64,000 bases of DNA, taken from the NCBI RefSeq assembly GCF_024808665.1, contig NZ_JANUBZ010000008.1, positions 124,001-188,000 of the forward strand, read 5' to 3'. Origin of the DNA: Mucilaginibacter empetricola (GTDB taxonomy: Bacteria > Bacteroidota > Bacteroidia > Sphingobacteriales > Sphingobacteriaceae). The notes beneath the pieces are model-generated. The model saw nothing but the letters and a program-made list of their open reading frames with translations, had not been told where the DNA came from and ran no database searches. Positions 26,446 to 37,300 of this stretch are shown here, piece by piece; position 1 is the stretch's first letter, and every line of letters starts with the position of its first letter. Made by a program: the position numbers and the translations under genes.

Positions 26446-29400
26446 ATGCCTGTGTATTTTTTGCTTTGCCAAAGTTTTAAAAAAGTATGTCATCAGTTTT
26501 TACAAATCCAATGCTGGTTTGTACAATCATTTGGCCGTGGCTTTAGAATTAAAATTGGGTCGTTTTATAATTTATTTGAATTAGGTTGGGAATTATATAC
26601 TGGTTGTAAATCAATGAGAATAACAAGTGGTATTTTACTTAACGTTAAAGATTCACTATATCGCTATAAAAAGATAGCTCTGTTTCTTTTGCTGTGTTTA
26701 TTTGCAGGGCCAATGGTTTTCGCACAGTCGGCTATTACCTACGGCACCAATAGCTTAACTTATAACGTGGGCACTACCATAGCCGGCAAGTTTCCTACCG
26801 TTACAGGTGGTACACCTTATGTTTATGGACAAACCATAACATTTGCTGGTAACGGTACGGCTACTTCTCTAAATGGCACAGGTACTGCCGCCGAATTTAG
26901 TCAGCCATTTGGGGTTGTTATTGATCCGTCCGGTAACCTTTATGTAACTGACGGAGGATCAAGTGTAATCCGCAAAATCACTTCGTCTGGAGTGGCCACC
27001 AGTCCATATGGAAATTTTTCAAACGGGTATATAAATGGTACCGGTAACAATGCCTCATTTTGGAATCCGTCAGGAATAGCACTCGACGCTGGAGGGAATC
27101 TTTATGTTTCGGAAATTTATGGGCAGAAAATAAGATTAATTACATCGGCGGGTACAGTAAGTTTAATGGCCGGTCCAAACACCCTTTTCGCTGCTAGCGG
27201 GTATATTGATGGGCCAGCATCTGGCGCTGAATTTAATAATCCAAGCGGAGTTGCAGTAGATGGCAGCGGAAATGTATACGTGGCTGATGTTAATAATAAC
27301 GTAATCAGGGTAATTAATACTGCCGGAACGGTAAGTACATTTGCAGGGAATGGCGCGTCGGGCTCTTTAAACGGCACAGGAACGGCAGCTACTTTTAACC
27401 GGCCAACTGGCCTTGTATTTGATATACAAGGTAATTTATATGTTGCGGAGATTAACAATAATATTATTCGAAAAATTACAACTCGTGGCGTGGTTAGTAC
27501 TTTTGCGGGTAACGGGGCCAGCGGTGCCGTAAACGGCTCATTAACGGGATCTAGTTTTTTTGCTCCGCGGGCTATTACAATTGATGCGAGTGGTAATATA
27601 TATGTCGCCGACTCGGGTAATAACCTGATCCGTAAAATCAGCTCTGACGGAATAGTTTCTACAGTAGCAGGCAATGGCACCGCTGGTTCTGCAGATGGTA
27701 CAGGTGCAGCCGCAAGCTTTAATAATCCAAGTGGTGTTGCGGTAGATGCCAGCGGCAATCTGTATGTTACCGACCTGGGCAATAACAAAATCCGTAAAAT
27801 AATAACACAGGGTTATACCATAAGCCCCTCGCTGCCGGCGGGACTGGCTTTTGATCCAAACACCGGTGGCATAAGCGGTACACCTACAACAGTAACTGCG
27901 GCGCAAAACTATACCATCACATCTAATACCAGCAATGGATTTTGCAGCACAACCATAAGTATCGGCATAAATGCGGCACTTCAAACTACTACCGCCAGCA
28001 CAAGTAATGCTACCATTGCCAGCTGGACAGGCAAGGTGAGCAGCGACTGGAATACTGCAGGCAACTGGAGTATAAGCGCCGTTCCCGGTTCAGCTACTAA
28101 TGTTCAAATCGGTATCTCTCCATTTACCAACCAGCCAATAGTTAACAATAACCAGCAGATACATAACCTTACCTTTGGCGGCCGCAACCCGGTTACACTT
28201 ACGGTAAACAGCGGGAGTACCCTTACCGTATCAGGCCAGATGGTTCAAAATCACGCTTCGGATGATTCTACACCAGCTACTACAATTGTAGGGGCAGGTA
28301 CATTATCCGCCGCATCCGTCCAGGTGGGCGATTTAACCAACCCCAAACTGGTTTTAACAAAAACCACCACTATGACTTCACATATTGCCAATTTTAATAT
28401 TACCGGTAATCTTACAATAAATTCAACCACCTTCAATCTGTTAACAGGCGGTATAGCTACTAATGATGCTAAGTTTTCGTTACAGGCAGGGATAATGAAC
28501 GTTGGCGGGCAATTGGCTATCACCAACCAGATTCCGGGAAGCTGCAATAGCTTCGGCACTGTGGCCAATACACCCAGCTCCGTTTTTAGCATAGATATCA
28601 GCCCCACACAAACAGCAGAATTATTTTTAACGGACAGCACGCATATAACTATAGCTAATAAGGCTTATGGTGCAGCTAATTTTTATCCAGCTGCAATTAC
28701 TTATGCCGGAAACGGACATGCGGGTATTCTAAATGGAACGCTTGCCGCTTCAGAATTTAATGCCCCCACAAAAATGGTTGTGGACAAAAGCGGTGACTTT
28801 TTTGTGATAGATAATAGCAGAACGCTGGTCCGCGAGATAACAGCTGCTGGTGTAGTTTCAACATTTGCGGGTGGAACGACTACCGGCTATGTAGATGGCA
28901 CCGGAACAGCGGCGAGATTTAGCTCCTTACTCGGTATTACTATAGATGCCTCGGGGAACCTGTATGTGGCCGATGAGGGCAATTTTGTAATCCGCAAAAT
29001 TACTCCGGCCGGGGTGGTATCCACTTTTGCCGGCAGCACACAAGGATATGCCGACGGCCAGGGCACAGCAGCACAGTTTATGTATGCTGATGATATCGCC
29101 ATAGACCCAAGTGGAAACCTATACGTAGCTGATAACAACTACGTCCGCAAAATCACATCAGGGGGCCTGGTATCAACCTTTGCCGGAAACGGCACGCCTG
29201 GGTATGTGGACGGCCCAGCTGCTTCTGCTGAATTTCAGGGAGTAGGATTTATTACTGCTGATCAAAATGGGAATGTTTACGCTTGTAATAATTCAGATAA
29301 CATTATACGCAAAATTAGCAACGGCGCGGTATCAACATTTGTAGGTGTTCATACCGTATCAGAAAACGGCCAAACCATTTCACAGATTGGCGAGATCCAA

Positions 29401-29685
29401 CAACTCACCACCGATGCTACAGGCAATGTTTATGTATGTGATGGGGGATACAATTTCGTTGACAAAATTACGCCGGCGGGAGTAGTTACCGTATTAAATT
29501 TTTCCGATGGTGTTCTTTATTACGGCGGCAGCTGGAGATTTAATAGTGGCTATGTTAACGGACCACTTTCTACAGCGGCATTCAATTCTATTAATGGAAT
29601 AGCCCTGGATGCTGCAGGCAATATATATCTGGCTGACTTTATGAACAACGTCATCCGCGAAATTATTTTTTCAAAAAAGAATTAA
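26446..29685 (+). CDS. Giant secreted NHL-repeat protein, paralogue 2
   Basis: 1079 residues with the same domain order as the preceding gene: long N-region, signal core (ALFLLLCLFAGPMVFAQS), NHL blades, He_PIG-like Ig domain, conserved middle domain (ASWTGKVSSDWNTAGNWS) and a second set of blades. The middle domain is almost identical to paralogue 1, while the blades differ strongly, suggesting different ligands or gene conversion in the middle. A Met in the N-region (CKSMRITSG) offers an alternative start. Like its partner it lacks a type IX sorting signal. The function is unknown. Confidence 0.8.
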   Translation: MPVYFLLCQSFKKVCHQFLQIQCWFVQSFGRGFRIKIGSFYNLFELGWELYTGCKSMRITSGILLNVKDSLYRYKKIALFLLLCLFAGPMVFAQSAITYGTNSLTYNVGTTIAGKFPTVTGGTPYVYGQTITFAGNGTATSLNGTGTAAEFSQPFGVVIDPSGNLYVTDGGSSVIRKITSSGVATSPYGNFSNGYINGTGNNASFWNPSGIALDAGGNLYVSEIYGQKIRLITSAGTVSLMAGPNTLFAASGYIDGPASGAEFNNPSGVAVDGSGNVYVADVNNNVIRVINTAGTVSTFAGNGASGSLNGTGTAATFNRPTGLVFDIQGNLYVAEINNNIIRKITTRGVVSTFAGNGASGAVNGSLTGSSFFAPRAITIDASGNIYVADSGNNLIRKISSDGIVSTVAGNGTAGSADGTGAAASFNNPSGVAVDASGNLYVTDLGNNKIRKIITQGYTISPSLPAGLAFDPNTGGISGTPTTVTAAQNYTITSNTSNGFCSTTISIGINAALQTTTASTSNATIASWTGKVSSDWNTAGNWSISAVPGSATNVQIGISPFTNQPIVNNNQQIHNLTFGGRNPVTLTVNSGSTLTVSGQMVQNHASDDSTPATTIVGAGTLSAASVQVGDLTNPKLVLTKTTTMTSHIANFNITGNLTINSTTFNLLTGGIATNDAKFSLQAGIMNVGGQLAITNQIPGSCNSFGTVANTPSSVFSIDISPTQTAELFLTDSTHITIANKAYGAANFYPAAITYAGNGHAGILNGTLAASEFNAPTKMVVDKSGDFFVIDNSRTLVREITAAGVVSTFAGGTTTGYVDGTGTAARFSSLLGITIDASGNLYVADEGNFVIRKITPAGVVSTFAGSTQGYADGQGTAAQFMYADDIAIDPSGNLYVADNNYVRKITSGGLVSTFAGNGTPGYVDGPAASAEFQGVGFITADQNGNVYACNNSDNIIRKISNGAVSTFVGVHTVSENGQTISQIGEIQQLTTDATGNVYVCDGGYNFVDKITPAGVVTVLNFSDGVLYYGGSWRFNSGYVNGPLSTAAFNSINGIALDAAGNIYLADFMNNVIREIIFSKKN

Positions 29686-29770
29686 AGTGCTGAAAGGAAT
29701 GAAGAAGGAATTTGAACTGTATTACTCACGATTTAAACCTTATTACAATTAATAATAACAGGTATAGTAT

Positions 29771-32755
29771 ATGAAAATTTTTTACGCTGCTTTTATTGGT
29801 TTAATGCTGACGTGTTTTTGGTCCTTAACTGCAACTGCCCAGTCAAACCAGGGGATAGGAGCATCCGATTCTTCATTAGTAAGAAAAGAACCGGCAAAAA
29901 GCAATGGAACAAAAAATTACTATACCAGGGTTAATAAGGTACTATTTGCCGGAAGACCATCGCTAAATCAATTGGTGGAGCAAAGCCTGAAATTTCAACA
30001 GCCTTATGTTAAATGGACTTTTCGTAGGCCATTTACAGTTTCTGACATAGTTTACAGAAAGCCATCGGGTGATCAGATGTATACGCCCGAAAAACAAATA
30101 AAGAAAGAGCTGAACTCCTTACTAGCCTCAAAAACAAGCCTTTTAAAAACTAATAGTCCTGTGGGGTCTGCACTTTCATCTCAGGTACCTGGAGCTAATT
30201 TGCCCCAAACGGCAATACCCGGTTTAGCCGGAAGCAATACATCAGCCCAACCGGTTACATCGGTGCCCGGGCAATCTTCTATTACCCAGATGGCTCCTAG
30301 TTCGGTCACTTCCTTGTTAAAACCAACAGGGACATCACCATTAAATGCAACGGGAACTAGTAGTGTTGTTGGCACTGCTAACCCTTTAAATAATAACCTG
30401 ATCAGTAGTATTGGTGCAAATAGTTTGGTAAATACTAATGCTTTAACTCCTCCCGCTAATTTAAATGCGCAATCGGCCCAAACTACTGCAAATAGTTTAA
30501 TACAGGTGCCCAGCCCCTTAAAAAGCGGTGTACCGGCTATACCCTCACAATCTGTAACGGGTATACCAACTCAGTTTTTTAGTGGTGTAACCGGCAGTAA
30601 AGATGAAATGAACAAGATGGCAGCCTTACGATCACAACTGTTGGTGAATCCGGTGGGTAAAGGGATGAGTAATCCGGCATTTGCCAGCACTTTAACCCTT
30701 GAAAATGACTTGTTGTACCAACCGGTTTTAGGTGTTGTAGCAGGTAATAAGTTTGAGGATGTAGTTGGCGTAAAAGGCAGTCTTATTGCTTTCGGTATTC
30801 CTTTAAATGTGAATTTCTCTAACAATCAGGCGGCTTTTAACGGAACAAGTCCCATCAATAACAGTCTTTTCAAATTTGGATTCAGCCCTTCAATGTTTAG
30901 CGGATTGATGAAAAGCGATATACAGCAGTATGACAATTTAAAAAACACTGCTTTTGGTGGCTTTAACTTTACCGAATATGTGCACCAAACCTTAAACCAG
31001 AAGGTAAGTACGCTGGAAAGTGATCAAACGCACATGAAGAATTCGATATATGCAGATGACCTTGACGACGGTTCGAAACTCCAGGGTTTAATCAAATTAT
31101 CAGATACGCAACTAAAAGAGAAATTGGATGCTGAAGCAGATCAAAAGTATGACCAGGATCTGAAAGCACCAGGCGCCGACCCAGTTGCGGCCCAAACGGC
31201 ACACCAGCAAAACTATAATCGTGCCGATAGTATTGAGGCTGTTATAGGATCAATAAAAGGGTCGTTGCTAAAAAATGGGCTTGATCCGAATAAATTATTG
31301 CTCGCAGAAAACTACTCTACCGGCCGCACCTCTCCGGCTTTTAATTCGTCGGAAACGGCCAACAATATGAACAGCAAAGAGCCGTCAAACTCTTTTATGT
31401 CGATGCTGAGTAATGTGAAAGATTTTCGTTTTGGCTCATTTGGTACCCAAGTTCCGGGTGAAACCGGCCAGGATACCAAATTAATGAATGGTGCAAATCT
31501 GACAGTGAGGGTTGGCTATTATCCGCTTACGGTTGGTTTTGGTACCTTGAATGATATTAACTCGCTGAAAGACGATCAGTTTCAGAGCTCAGTATATGCC
31601 GCCCCTAAAACCATAACTTATGTCGGCACAGAAATAAATAGAGGTGGGGGTACTGGTGATGTGAAAATTGCCGTGGTAAGTTCATTCAGCGGGCAATCAA
31701 ACAATGTACAGTATTCGGCACCCACTTTACCCGGAAATGCTGTTGCCATTACCGCAACCAAAGCTGTAAAGGTTGATGATTTTGGCAATATTACGGTTGA
31801 TGTTTCTAAATCGGGCACTTTATTCAGCAGCAACTATATACCTGGTGCCGAATCGGTACTTACAGCAAAAGCTGCCGGGGCCAACAGTTTAAATACTAAT
31901 CTTTTTGAATCATTTGCAGCTGGCTTTACGCACAGCCTCAATATCACCAGCCTTAATGCCTCTGATAACGTTTATTTCAATTATGCCGGCTTAGGTTATC
32001 AAAATCCAGCGAATAATGGCTATTCGGGAGCAACAATAAAATATGGCGGTATCCTAAAAAAGAAATTATATAAAAATAAACTGACGCTGGATTTCAGAAC
32101 AGATGTCCGTTCGATGCCGTTGAGTTACGTTACTAATGATACCTGGAAAAACTATCAGATCCAGTTTGATTCAAAGTACCAGATCACGAAGAAATTTAAT
32201 GTAAGCTTTAAATATATTGATGCTTCTACCACGCAGAATATGGACGGCGTATCCAGTTCAATTTATAGCTCCAGTAAGTTCGAATTAACGGGGAATGATT
32301 CTTATAAAATTGGAAAATACTTTACAACAAGCCAGTTAAGTATCAGCACACAATCGCTTACCAATGTTGATGCCTCGGCCAGTAGCAGCAGCCTGGTAAA
32401 TGTTAATTATGCGCAGAGTGTTTTATTAAAAAATAGCTCTATAACTGCTACTATCTTTTATAATAAGGAGCTATCAGCTTATCAACTTATTGGCGACCTG
32501 CTGACCACCGATCTAACCTATCAGTATAAACTATTCAAAAACCTGCAGTCTGCATCGGGTTTAACTTATTTAAATAACACGGGTATTGCCCAACAAGCCG
32601 GCATCAGGCAAAGCCTGCAATTTATGGCGGGTAAACATTTTGACATCAACGCGTCTGTCGATCTCCGGAAAAACCTGATAACGCCACAATATGCCGATTT
32701 GTATTCATCAACCAGGGGCGAATTATCTCTTAAATATTACTTTAAAATTGATTGA
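29771..32755 (+). CDS. Large outer-membrane beta-barrel-like protein, first gene of the RHS operon
   Basis: 994 residues. The signal peptide ends TATAQS. After a conserved N-terminal part (NYYTRVNKVLFAGRPSLNQL) comes a long Ser/Thr/Asn/Pro-rich linker (about 120-270). The C-terminal half is full of alternating amphipathic strands and ends with an aromatic strand (RGELSLKYYFKID), as expected for an outer-membrane barrel. No known family is recognised. It is followed after 3 bp by the next gene and begins a run of seven tightly spaced genes ending with an RHS toxin and immunity gene. A role in surface delivery or anchoring of the giant proteins is inferred from position. Confidence 0.65.
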   Translation: MKIFYAAFIGLMLTCFWSLTATAQSNQGIGASDSSLVRKEPAKSNGTKNYYTRVNKVLFAGRPSLNQLVEQSLKFQQPYVKWTFRRPFTVSDIVYRKPSGDQMYTPEKQIKKELNSLLASKTSLLKTNSPVGSALSSQVPGANLPQTAIPGLAGSNTSAQPVTSVPGQSSITQMAPSSVTSLLKPTGTSPLNATGTSSVVGTANPLNNNLISSIGANSLVNTNALTPPANLNAQSAQTTANSLIQVPSPLKSGVPAIPSQSVTGIPTQFFSGVTGSKDEMNKMAALRSQLLVNPVGKGMSNPAFASTLTLENDLLYQPVLGVVAGNKFEDVVGVKGSLIAFGIPLNVNFSNNQAAFNGTSPINNSLFKFGFSPSMFSGLMKSDIQQYDNLKNTAFGGFNFTEYVHQTLNQKVSTLESDQTHMKNSIYADDLDDGSKLQGLIKLSDTQLKEKLDAEADQKYDQDLKAPGADPVAAQTAHQQNYNRADSIEAVIGSIKGSLLKNGLDPNKLLLAENYSTGRTSPAFNSSETANNMNSKEPSNSFMSMLSNVKDFRFGSFGTQVPGETGQDTKLMNGANLTVRVGYYPLTVGFGTLNDINSLKDDQFQSSVYAAPKTITYVGTEINRGGGTGDVKIAVVSSFSGQSNNVQYSAPTLPGNAVAITATKAVKVDDFGNITVDVSKSGTLFSSNYIPGAESVLTAKAAGANSLNTNLFESFAAGFTHSLNITSLNASDNVYFNYAGLGYQNPANNGYSGATIKYGGILKKKLYKNKLTLDFRTDVRSMPLSYVTNDTWKNYQIQFDSKYQITKKFNVSFKYIDASTTQNMDGVSSSIYSSSKFELTGNDSYKIGKYFTTSQLSISTQSLTNVDASASSSSLVNVNYAQSVLLKNSSITATIFYNKELSAYQLIGDLLTTDLTYQYKLFKNLQSASGLTYLNNTGIAQQAGIRQSLQFMAGKHFDINASVDLRKNLITPQYADLYSSTRGELSLKYYFKID

Positions 32756-32758
32756 TAT

Positions 32759-33865
32759 ATGAGCAAATCATCACATAAAATTATAATAGTTATACTGCTC
32801 AGTTTATTTTATGGCGCCCCCGCGCTTTGCCAGGTAAGTTTTCAGTTTGTGCCAGAAATATATGGACGAAACGTTAACGGGCTTTTTAACTGTAGAATAA
32901 ATAATCCAGTTGGCAGAAAGACAGCTACATTAAGTATTGAAGTAACAGAAAAAAAGAACGGAACCATCGTATTGGTTAGAACGCAGCCATTTACTTTAAA
33001 TCCAGGCAGTAACATTATCCCGGTGAGTGCCGTTCGCAGCGCAACTGTTCAGTATCCTAATAATAACATCGGCGTTATTATAAAACATAACCAGGATTTC
33101 CCTATCGGCGATTATGAGTATTGTTTTACGCTGAATTTTAATGTTGCCGCCAATGAGGCCTTAGCCGAACAATGTTTTGAATATGAGCTGATACCCTTTG
33201 CTGAGCTAAACCTTTTAGAACCTTACGATAAAGATTCGGTTTGTGACGCCCGGCCCATGCTTACCTGGCAGCCATTGCTGCCGGCTGTACAGGGATCGTA
33301 TTATCAGTTAGTATTAAGCGAGGTGAAAAGCGACCAGAATGCTGTTGAAGCATTGAACTATAACCTGCCTATTATTAACCAATCGCATTTGATTTCTCCC
33401 ATATTGCCTTATCCGGCCATTGATGAACAATTGCAGGAAGGGAAAACATATGCCTGGCAGGTAACGGCTTATAAAGATCAAACTATTCTTAACCGCTCTG
33501 AGGTGTGGACATTTACCGAGCATTGTAAGGATGCCACCAAAAAACTGGATACTCTTAAAGATGACGGATATCGCGACATCAACGACCTGGTTAGGGGCAA
33601 TTATTATATAGCTGTTGCTTATGTAAAATTCGCACTGATAAACCCTTATCAGGCTAAAGTTCTTAAATATCAGATAGTTGAGCTTAATAATCCCACCCGG
33701 AAAATTGGCGGATTGCCTAAAATCACGCTGATAAATGGGCGAAATAAAATAAAAATAGACCTATTTAACACTGATTCATTTACCGATGGCGAATCCTATA
33801 TACTACAGTTACAACTGCCAGATGGTACCGAGAAAGACTTAAGATTTGTATACAAAGATCAATGA
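32759..33865 (+). CDS. Secreted accessory protein of the RHS operon
   Basis: 368 residues with a signal peptide (IIIVILLSLFYGAPALCQ). The middle (MLTWQPLLPAVQGSYYQLVL, then GKTYAWQVTAYKDQTIL) has the pattern of a fibronectin-III-like beta-sandwich often seen in Bacteroidota surface proteins. The C-terminal ~90 residues form another strand-rich part. No enzymatic motif is seen. It overlaps the following lipoprotein gene by 4 bp (ATGA), so the two are translationally coupled. Confidence 0.6.
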   Translation: MSKSSHKIIIVILLSLFYGAPALCQVSFQFVPEIYGRNVNGLFNCRINNPVGRKTATLSIEVTEKKNGTIVLVRTQPFTLNPGSNIIPVSAVRSATVQYPNNNIGVIIKHNQDFPIGDYEYCFTLNFNVAANEALAEQCFEYELIPFAELNLLEPYDKDSVCDARPMLTWQPLLPAVQGSYYQLVLSEVKSDQNAVEALNYNLPIINQSHLISPILPYPAIDEQLQEGKTYAWQVTAYKDQTILNRSEVWTFTEHCKDATKKLDTLKDDGYRDINDLVRGNYYIAVAYVKFALINPYQAKVLKYQIVELNNPTRKIGGLPKITLINGRNKIKIDLFNTDSFTDGESYILQLQLPDGTEKDLRFVYKDQ

Positions 33866-34314
33866 GAAAAACAATAATAGTAATGCTGGTGGCCTTGCTG
33901 GCTATATCGTGTAAAACACCTACGGAACGATGGCTTAATGGATTGGCGGAGTATAGTCAAGCGGAGAGCGCATCTATGAAAATGGAGGTGATGAAAATGG
34001 ATACAAAGAACGATACTACTATTCTGAATTATAGGGTAAGGATATACCCGGATAAAAAATGGCTCGAAAATAACCATAGAAACCTGGTAAGTGAGATGAA
34101 TTACGAAGCAGACAGTTGCTTTTTTATAAAAGCCGGTGGTGCAAAATGCTCGCCCGGATTTGTGCAGCCGGTTGCTAATGGAATAAAGGACTGTTACGAA
34201 TACCTTATTTCATTTAATGTTGATAATAAGTTAAAAATGAGATCATTGAATATGGTTTATACCGATATGTACATTGATAAGCAAACGTATACTTTGAATT
34301 TGGATAAGAAATAA
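33862..34314 (+). CDS. Small lipoprotein of the RHS operon
   Basis: 150 residues. The N-terminus MRKTIIVMLVALLAISCK carries a lipobox (LAISC), so it should be lipidated and probably sit in the outer membrane. The rest is a compact alpha/beta or beta domain with three further Cys (SCFF, AKCS, KDCY). The family is not recognised. It overlaps the upstream gene and is 10 bp from the giant SpvB-like gene. Confidence 0.6.
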   Translation: MRKTIIVMLVALLAISCKTPTERWLNGLAEYSQAESASMKMEVMKMDTKNDTTILNYRVRIYPDKKWLENNHRNLVSEMNYEADSCFFIKAGGAKCSPGFVQPVANGIKDCYEYLISFNVDNKLKMRSLNMVYTDMYIDKQTYTLNLDKK

Positions 34315-34324
34315 ATAATTGATT

Positions 34325-37300
34325 ATGAAGCTAACAATTACTTACAGAAAGAAAATAGCAGTTGGGTTGTTAATACTCATGTCAACCAATCTTTTGGCGC
34401 CACCCATTTGCCTTGCACTAACATCTGGTCCTGCACAGCCGGAAACACAGGCATTTCAGCCGGCCAGTGTTTCTGATATGGTGGATCCTTTTACCGGTGG
34501 TTTTAAATATAACGTACCCTTACTTGATATAGATGGTTATCCGATAAACCTGAGTTACGAATCGGGTACCGGTATGGATGATGAGGCCAGCTGGGTTGGC
34601 CTTGGCTGGAATGTGAACGTAGGCGCTATAAACAGGCAATTACGGGGCGTACCTGATGATATGTCGGGAGACCTGGAACAAACCGATCATTACACCAAGC
34701 CCAAGGTAACCGTTGGCGGAAGATTAAGTGCCAAAATTGAAGTAAAGGGAGGTGGTACGAACCTGGTTCCTAAGTTCGACGGTTCATTCAGCCTGGGTAT
34801 TTTTAATGATAACTATACCGGTATTGGTGCTGACGTGGGTATTAATGCCGGTATTTCTTTGTCAAAAATTGGAGATAGTCCCTTCACTGCAGGTTTAGGG
34901 TTGGGAATAACCTCGAGCACTGCAAGTGGAGTTGATGTTACGCCCTCAATGAATTTAGGTATCACGGAAAATATGAAGGACAACCAAACGGTAAATGCCG
35001 GATTAAGTTCTTCGCTCGGGTATAATAGTCGCTCAGGTTTGAAAGGTTTAACCCTGGGGTCCAGCTTTAATGTTTCAAAGACGAACTATGAAGTGACAGT
35101 CAATAGCGATGCGGTTGGTATACCTGACGTCTCCGTTGAAAAGAAAACGGTTGGTGAAGGCCAAGGTTCGGCGTCCGGTTCAGCCATTTCTTTTAATACG
35201 GAGCCAATTATGCCTCGTATACAAGTTCCTTATAAAACTACCTATGGATCTTTTAGTGTAGACGCAGGTGGGGTTGTGGAAATTGTTTTTTTGGGCGGCG
35301 GTATGACAGGTTATAAAAGTGTAAGTGAGGTTGCTACAGAAAAATTCAGCAACCCTACTTATGGTTTTTTATATGCTGAGCAGGGTAAAAATCAAAAAAC
35401 TGCCGTGATGGACTTTTTAAGGGAAAATGAAAATCCTATCATTCCCGAAATACCTAACCTGGCTTTGCCTGTTGGTACGCCAGATATTTTTTCTTTTACA
35501 AGCCAAACAGGTTCGGGCCAATTCAGATTGCATAGAGGCGGATCGGGTGCTTTTTTTGATAATCAGGTTACCAATAGTAATAGCTCAACCACGGTTGGTA
35601 CAGATTTAGGCGCCGGCTTCATTTTTCACGGCGGGGTAACGCTTTATAATCAAAACGGAACAAATACTACCCGCAAATGGGCAAGCAACAACAACTATCT
35701 TCCAAACGGCGATTTTCAGGATATTTCTTATACGAATCCTAATAGTCAGCATGCATATTTCAAAGTTGTTGGCGAAAAAACGGCAGAAGATGCCAATATG
35801 GTTGCCGCGCTGCATGATGTACAGCCGCTGGAAGTAAGCATAAGCGGGCAAACGGCTAACGCAAAGTTCACCAATAACACGTTAACCAAACTGCAAAAGT
35901 TAAACAGGTCCATCAACAATACACAAATCTCGTACCTCACCGCGCAGGAAGCTTCCTTAGCAGGTTTGGATAAAACAATTAACAGCTATCCTTTTAATAA
36001 TGCTGCCAATTTCCAGGTGCCGGCCAATAATAAACCGGTTGCTGATACTTTACGCCCACGTTATGACAATAACTATCATCAAAAACATCACCTTTCTGAA
36101 ATTACTGTTACCGGTGCTTCTGGAAAAAGAATGGTTTATGGTTTACCGGTTTATAATGTGCAGCAATCAGAATATAGCTTCGCTATTGGTTCAAAAGGCC
36201 CCAATTATAGCATTAAAAGCGGCACCAATAATATAGTACCGTTGTCTTTAACTAATTCCGGTACAGCTCAGGTAGCAATAAACCACACCGTGGGAATTGA
36301 TAATTATTATCATGTGCAATCGCACCCCGCCTATGCCTCCAGCTTTTTGCTGACAGCAATTTTATCGCCCGATTATGTTGACAAAACTGGCGACGGTATC
36401 ACCGATGACGATGCCGGTACTGCTATCAAATTTAATTATTCAAAATTGCCCAATTTGTTTAAGTGGCGCACGCCCTATAGCGGCGCTACCTTAAACCGCG
36501 GTTTACTGGCTGATAAAGATGACGACAAAGGCAGTATAGTTTATGGGCAAAAAGAACTTTGGTATATCCATTCTATTGAATCAAAAACCAAGGTAGCCTA
36601 TTTTGTTACCCAAAACAGAAATGATGCGCTAGGCGTAACGGATTTTACCGGTACCCAAATGGATACCACCAACAGGCAAAAATGCCTAACGGAAATATTG
36701 TTGTATTCAAAAGCTGATATGTCGAAACCGATAAAAGTGGTGAAATTTCAGTATGATTATGAGCTGTGCCTGGGCGTACCTAATAATATGAACACCAATT
36801 CATCCCAGACCGGTAAGCTTACGCTTAAAAAGGTATATTTTGAATATGCCAATAGTCCGAAAGGCGCAAATTATCCTTATGAGTTTACCTATCAGAATAC
36901 TGTTAATGGCGCAGCCATTAACTATGGCGATTTGGAAACTGACCGCTGGGGGACTTACAAATCGAACACCGAAAATTTATTGCCGTTAAAAAATGATGAG
37001 TTTCCATACACCAATCAGGACGTTCAGGGAAATAACCCAGCAGTAAAACAACGGATTGACCAAAATGCTGCCTTGTGGCACCTCAGCTCGATACAATTGC
37101 CAACAGGAGGGCTAATAAATGTTAGTTATGAGTCAAATGATTATGCTTATGTACAGGACAAACGGGCAATGGTCATGTCGGGCATTTCTGCATTGATTGA
37201 CGGCAATGGTAATGATCTCGACTCAACTGCAACTGCACCTAATTATTTATATAAGGCAAAAGGTATCAGGCTCCAGGTTCCAAATTCGGCAGTTACCGGA

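Larger units (their letters stand above)
26181..29685 (+). repeat. Tandem duplication, unit 2
   Basis: Direct copy of 22711-26121 in the same orientation, with an in-frame insertion of about 22 codons near the start of the coding region. Confidence 0.85.

Noticed and set aside
27117..27788. Minus-strand ORF of 223 codons (and 24549-25058, 169 codons)
   Set aside because: Antisense to the NHL-repeat genes; their repeats produce long open antisense frames with repeated LP-rich segments.
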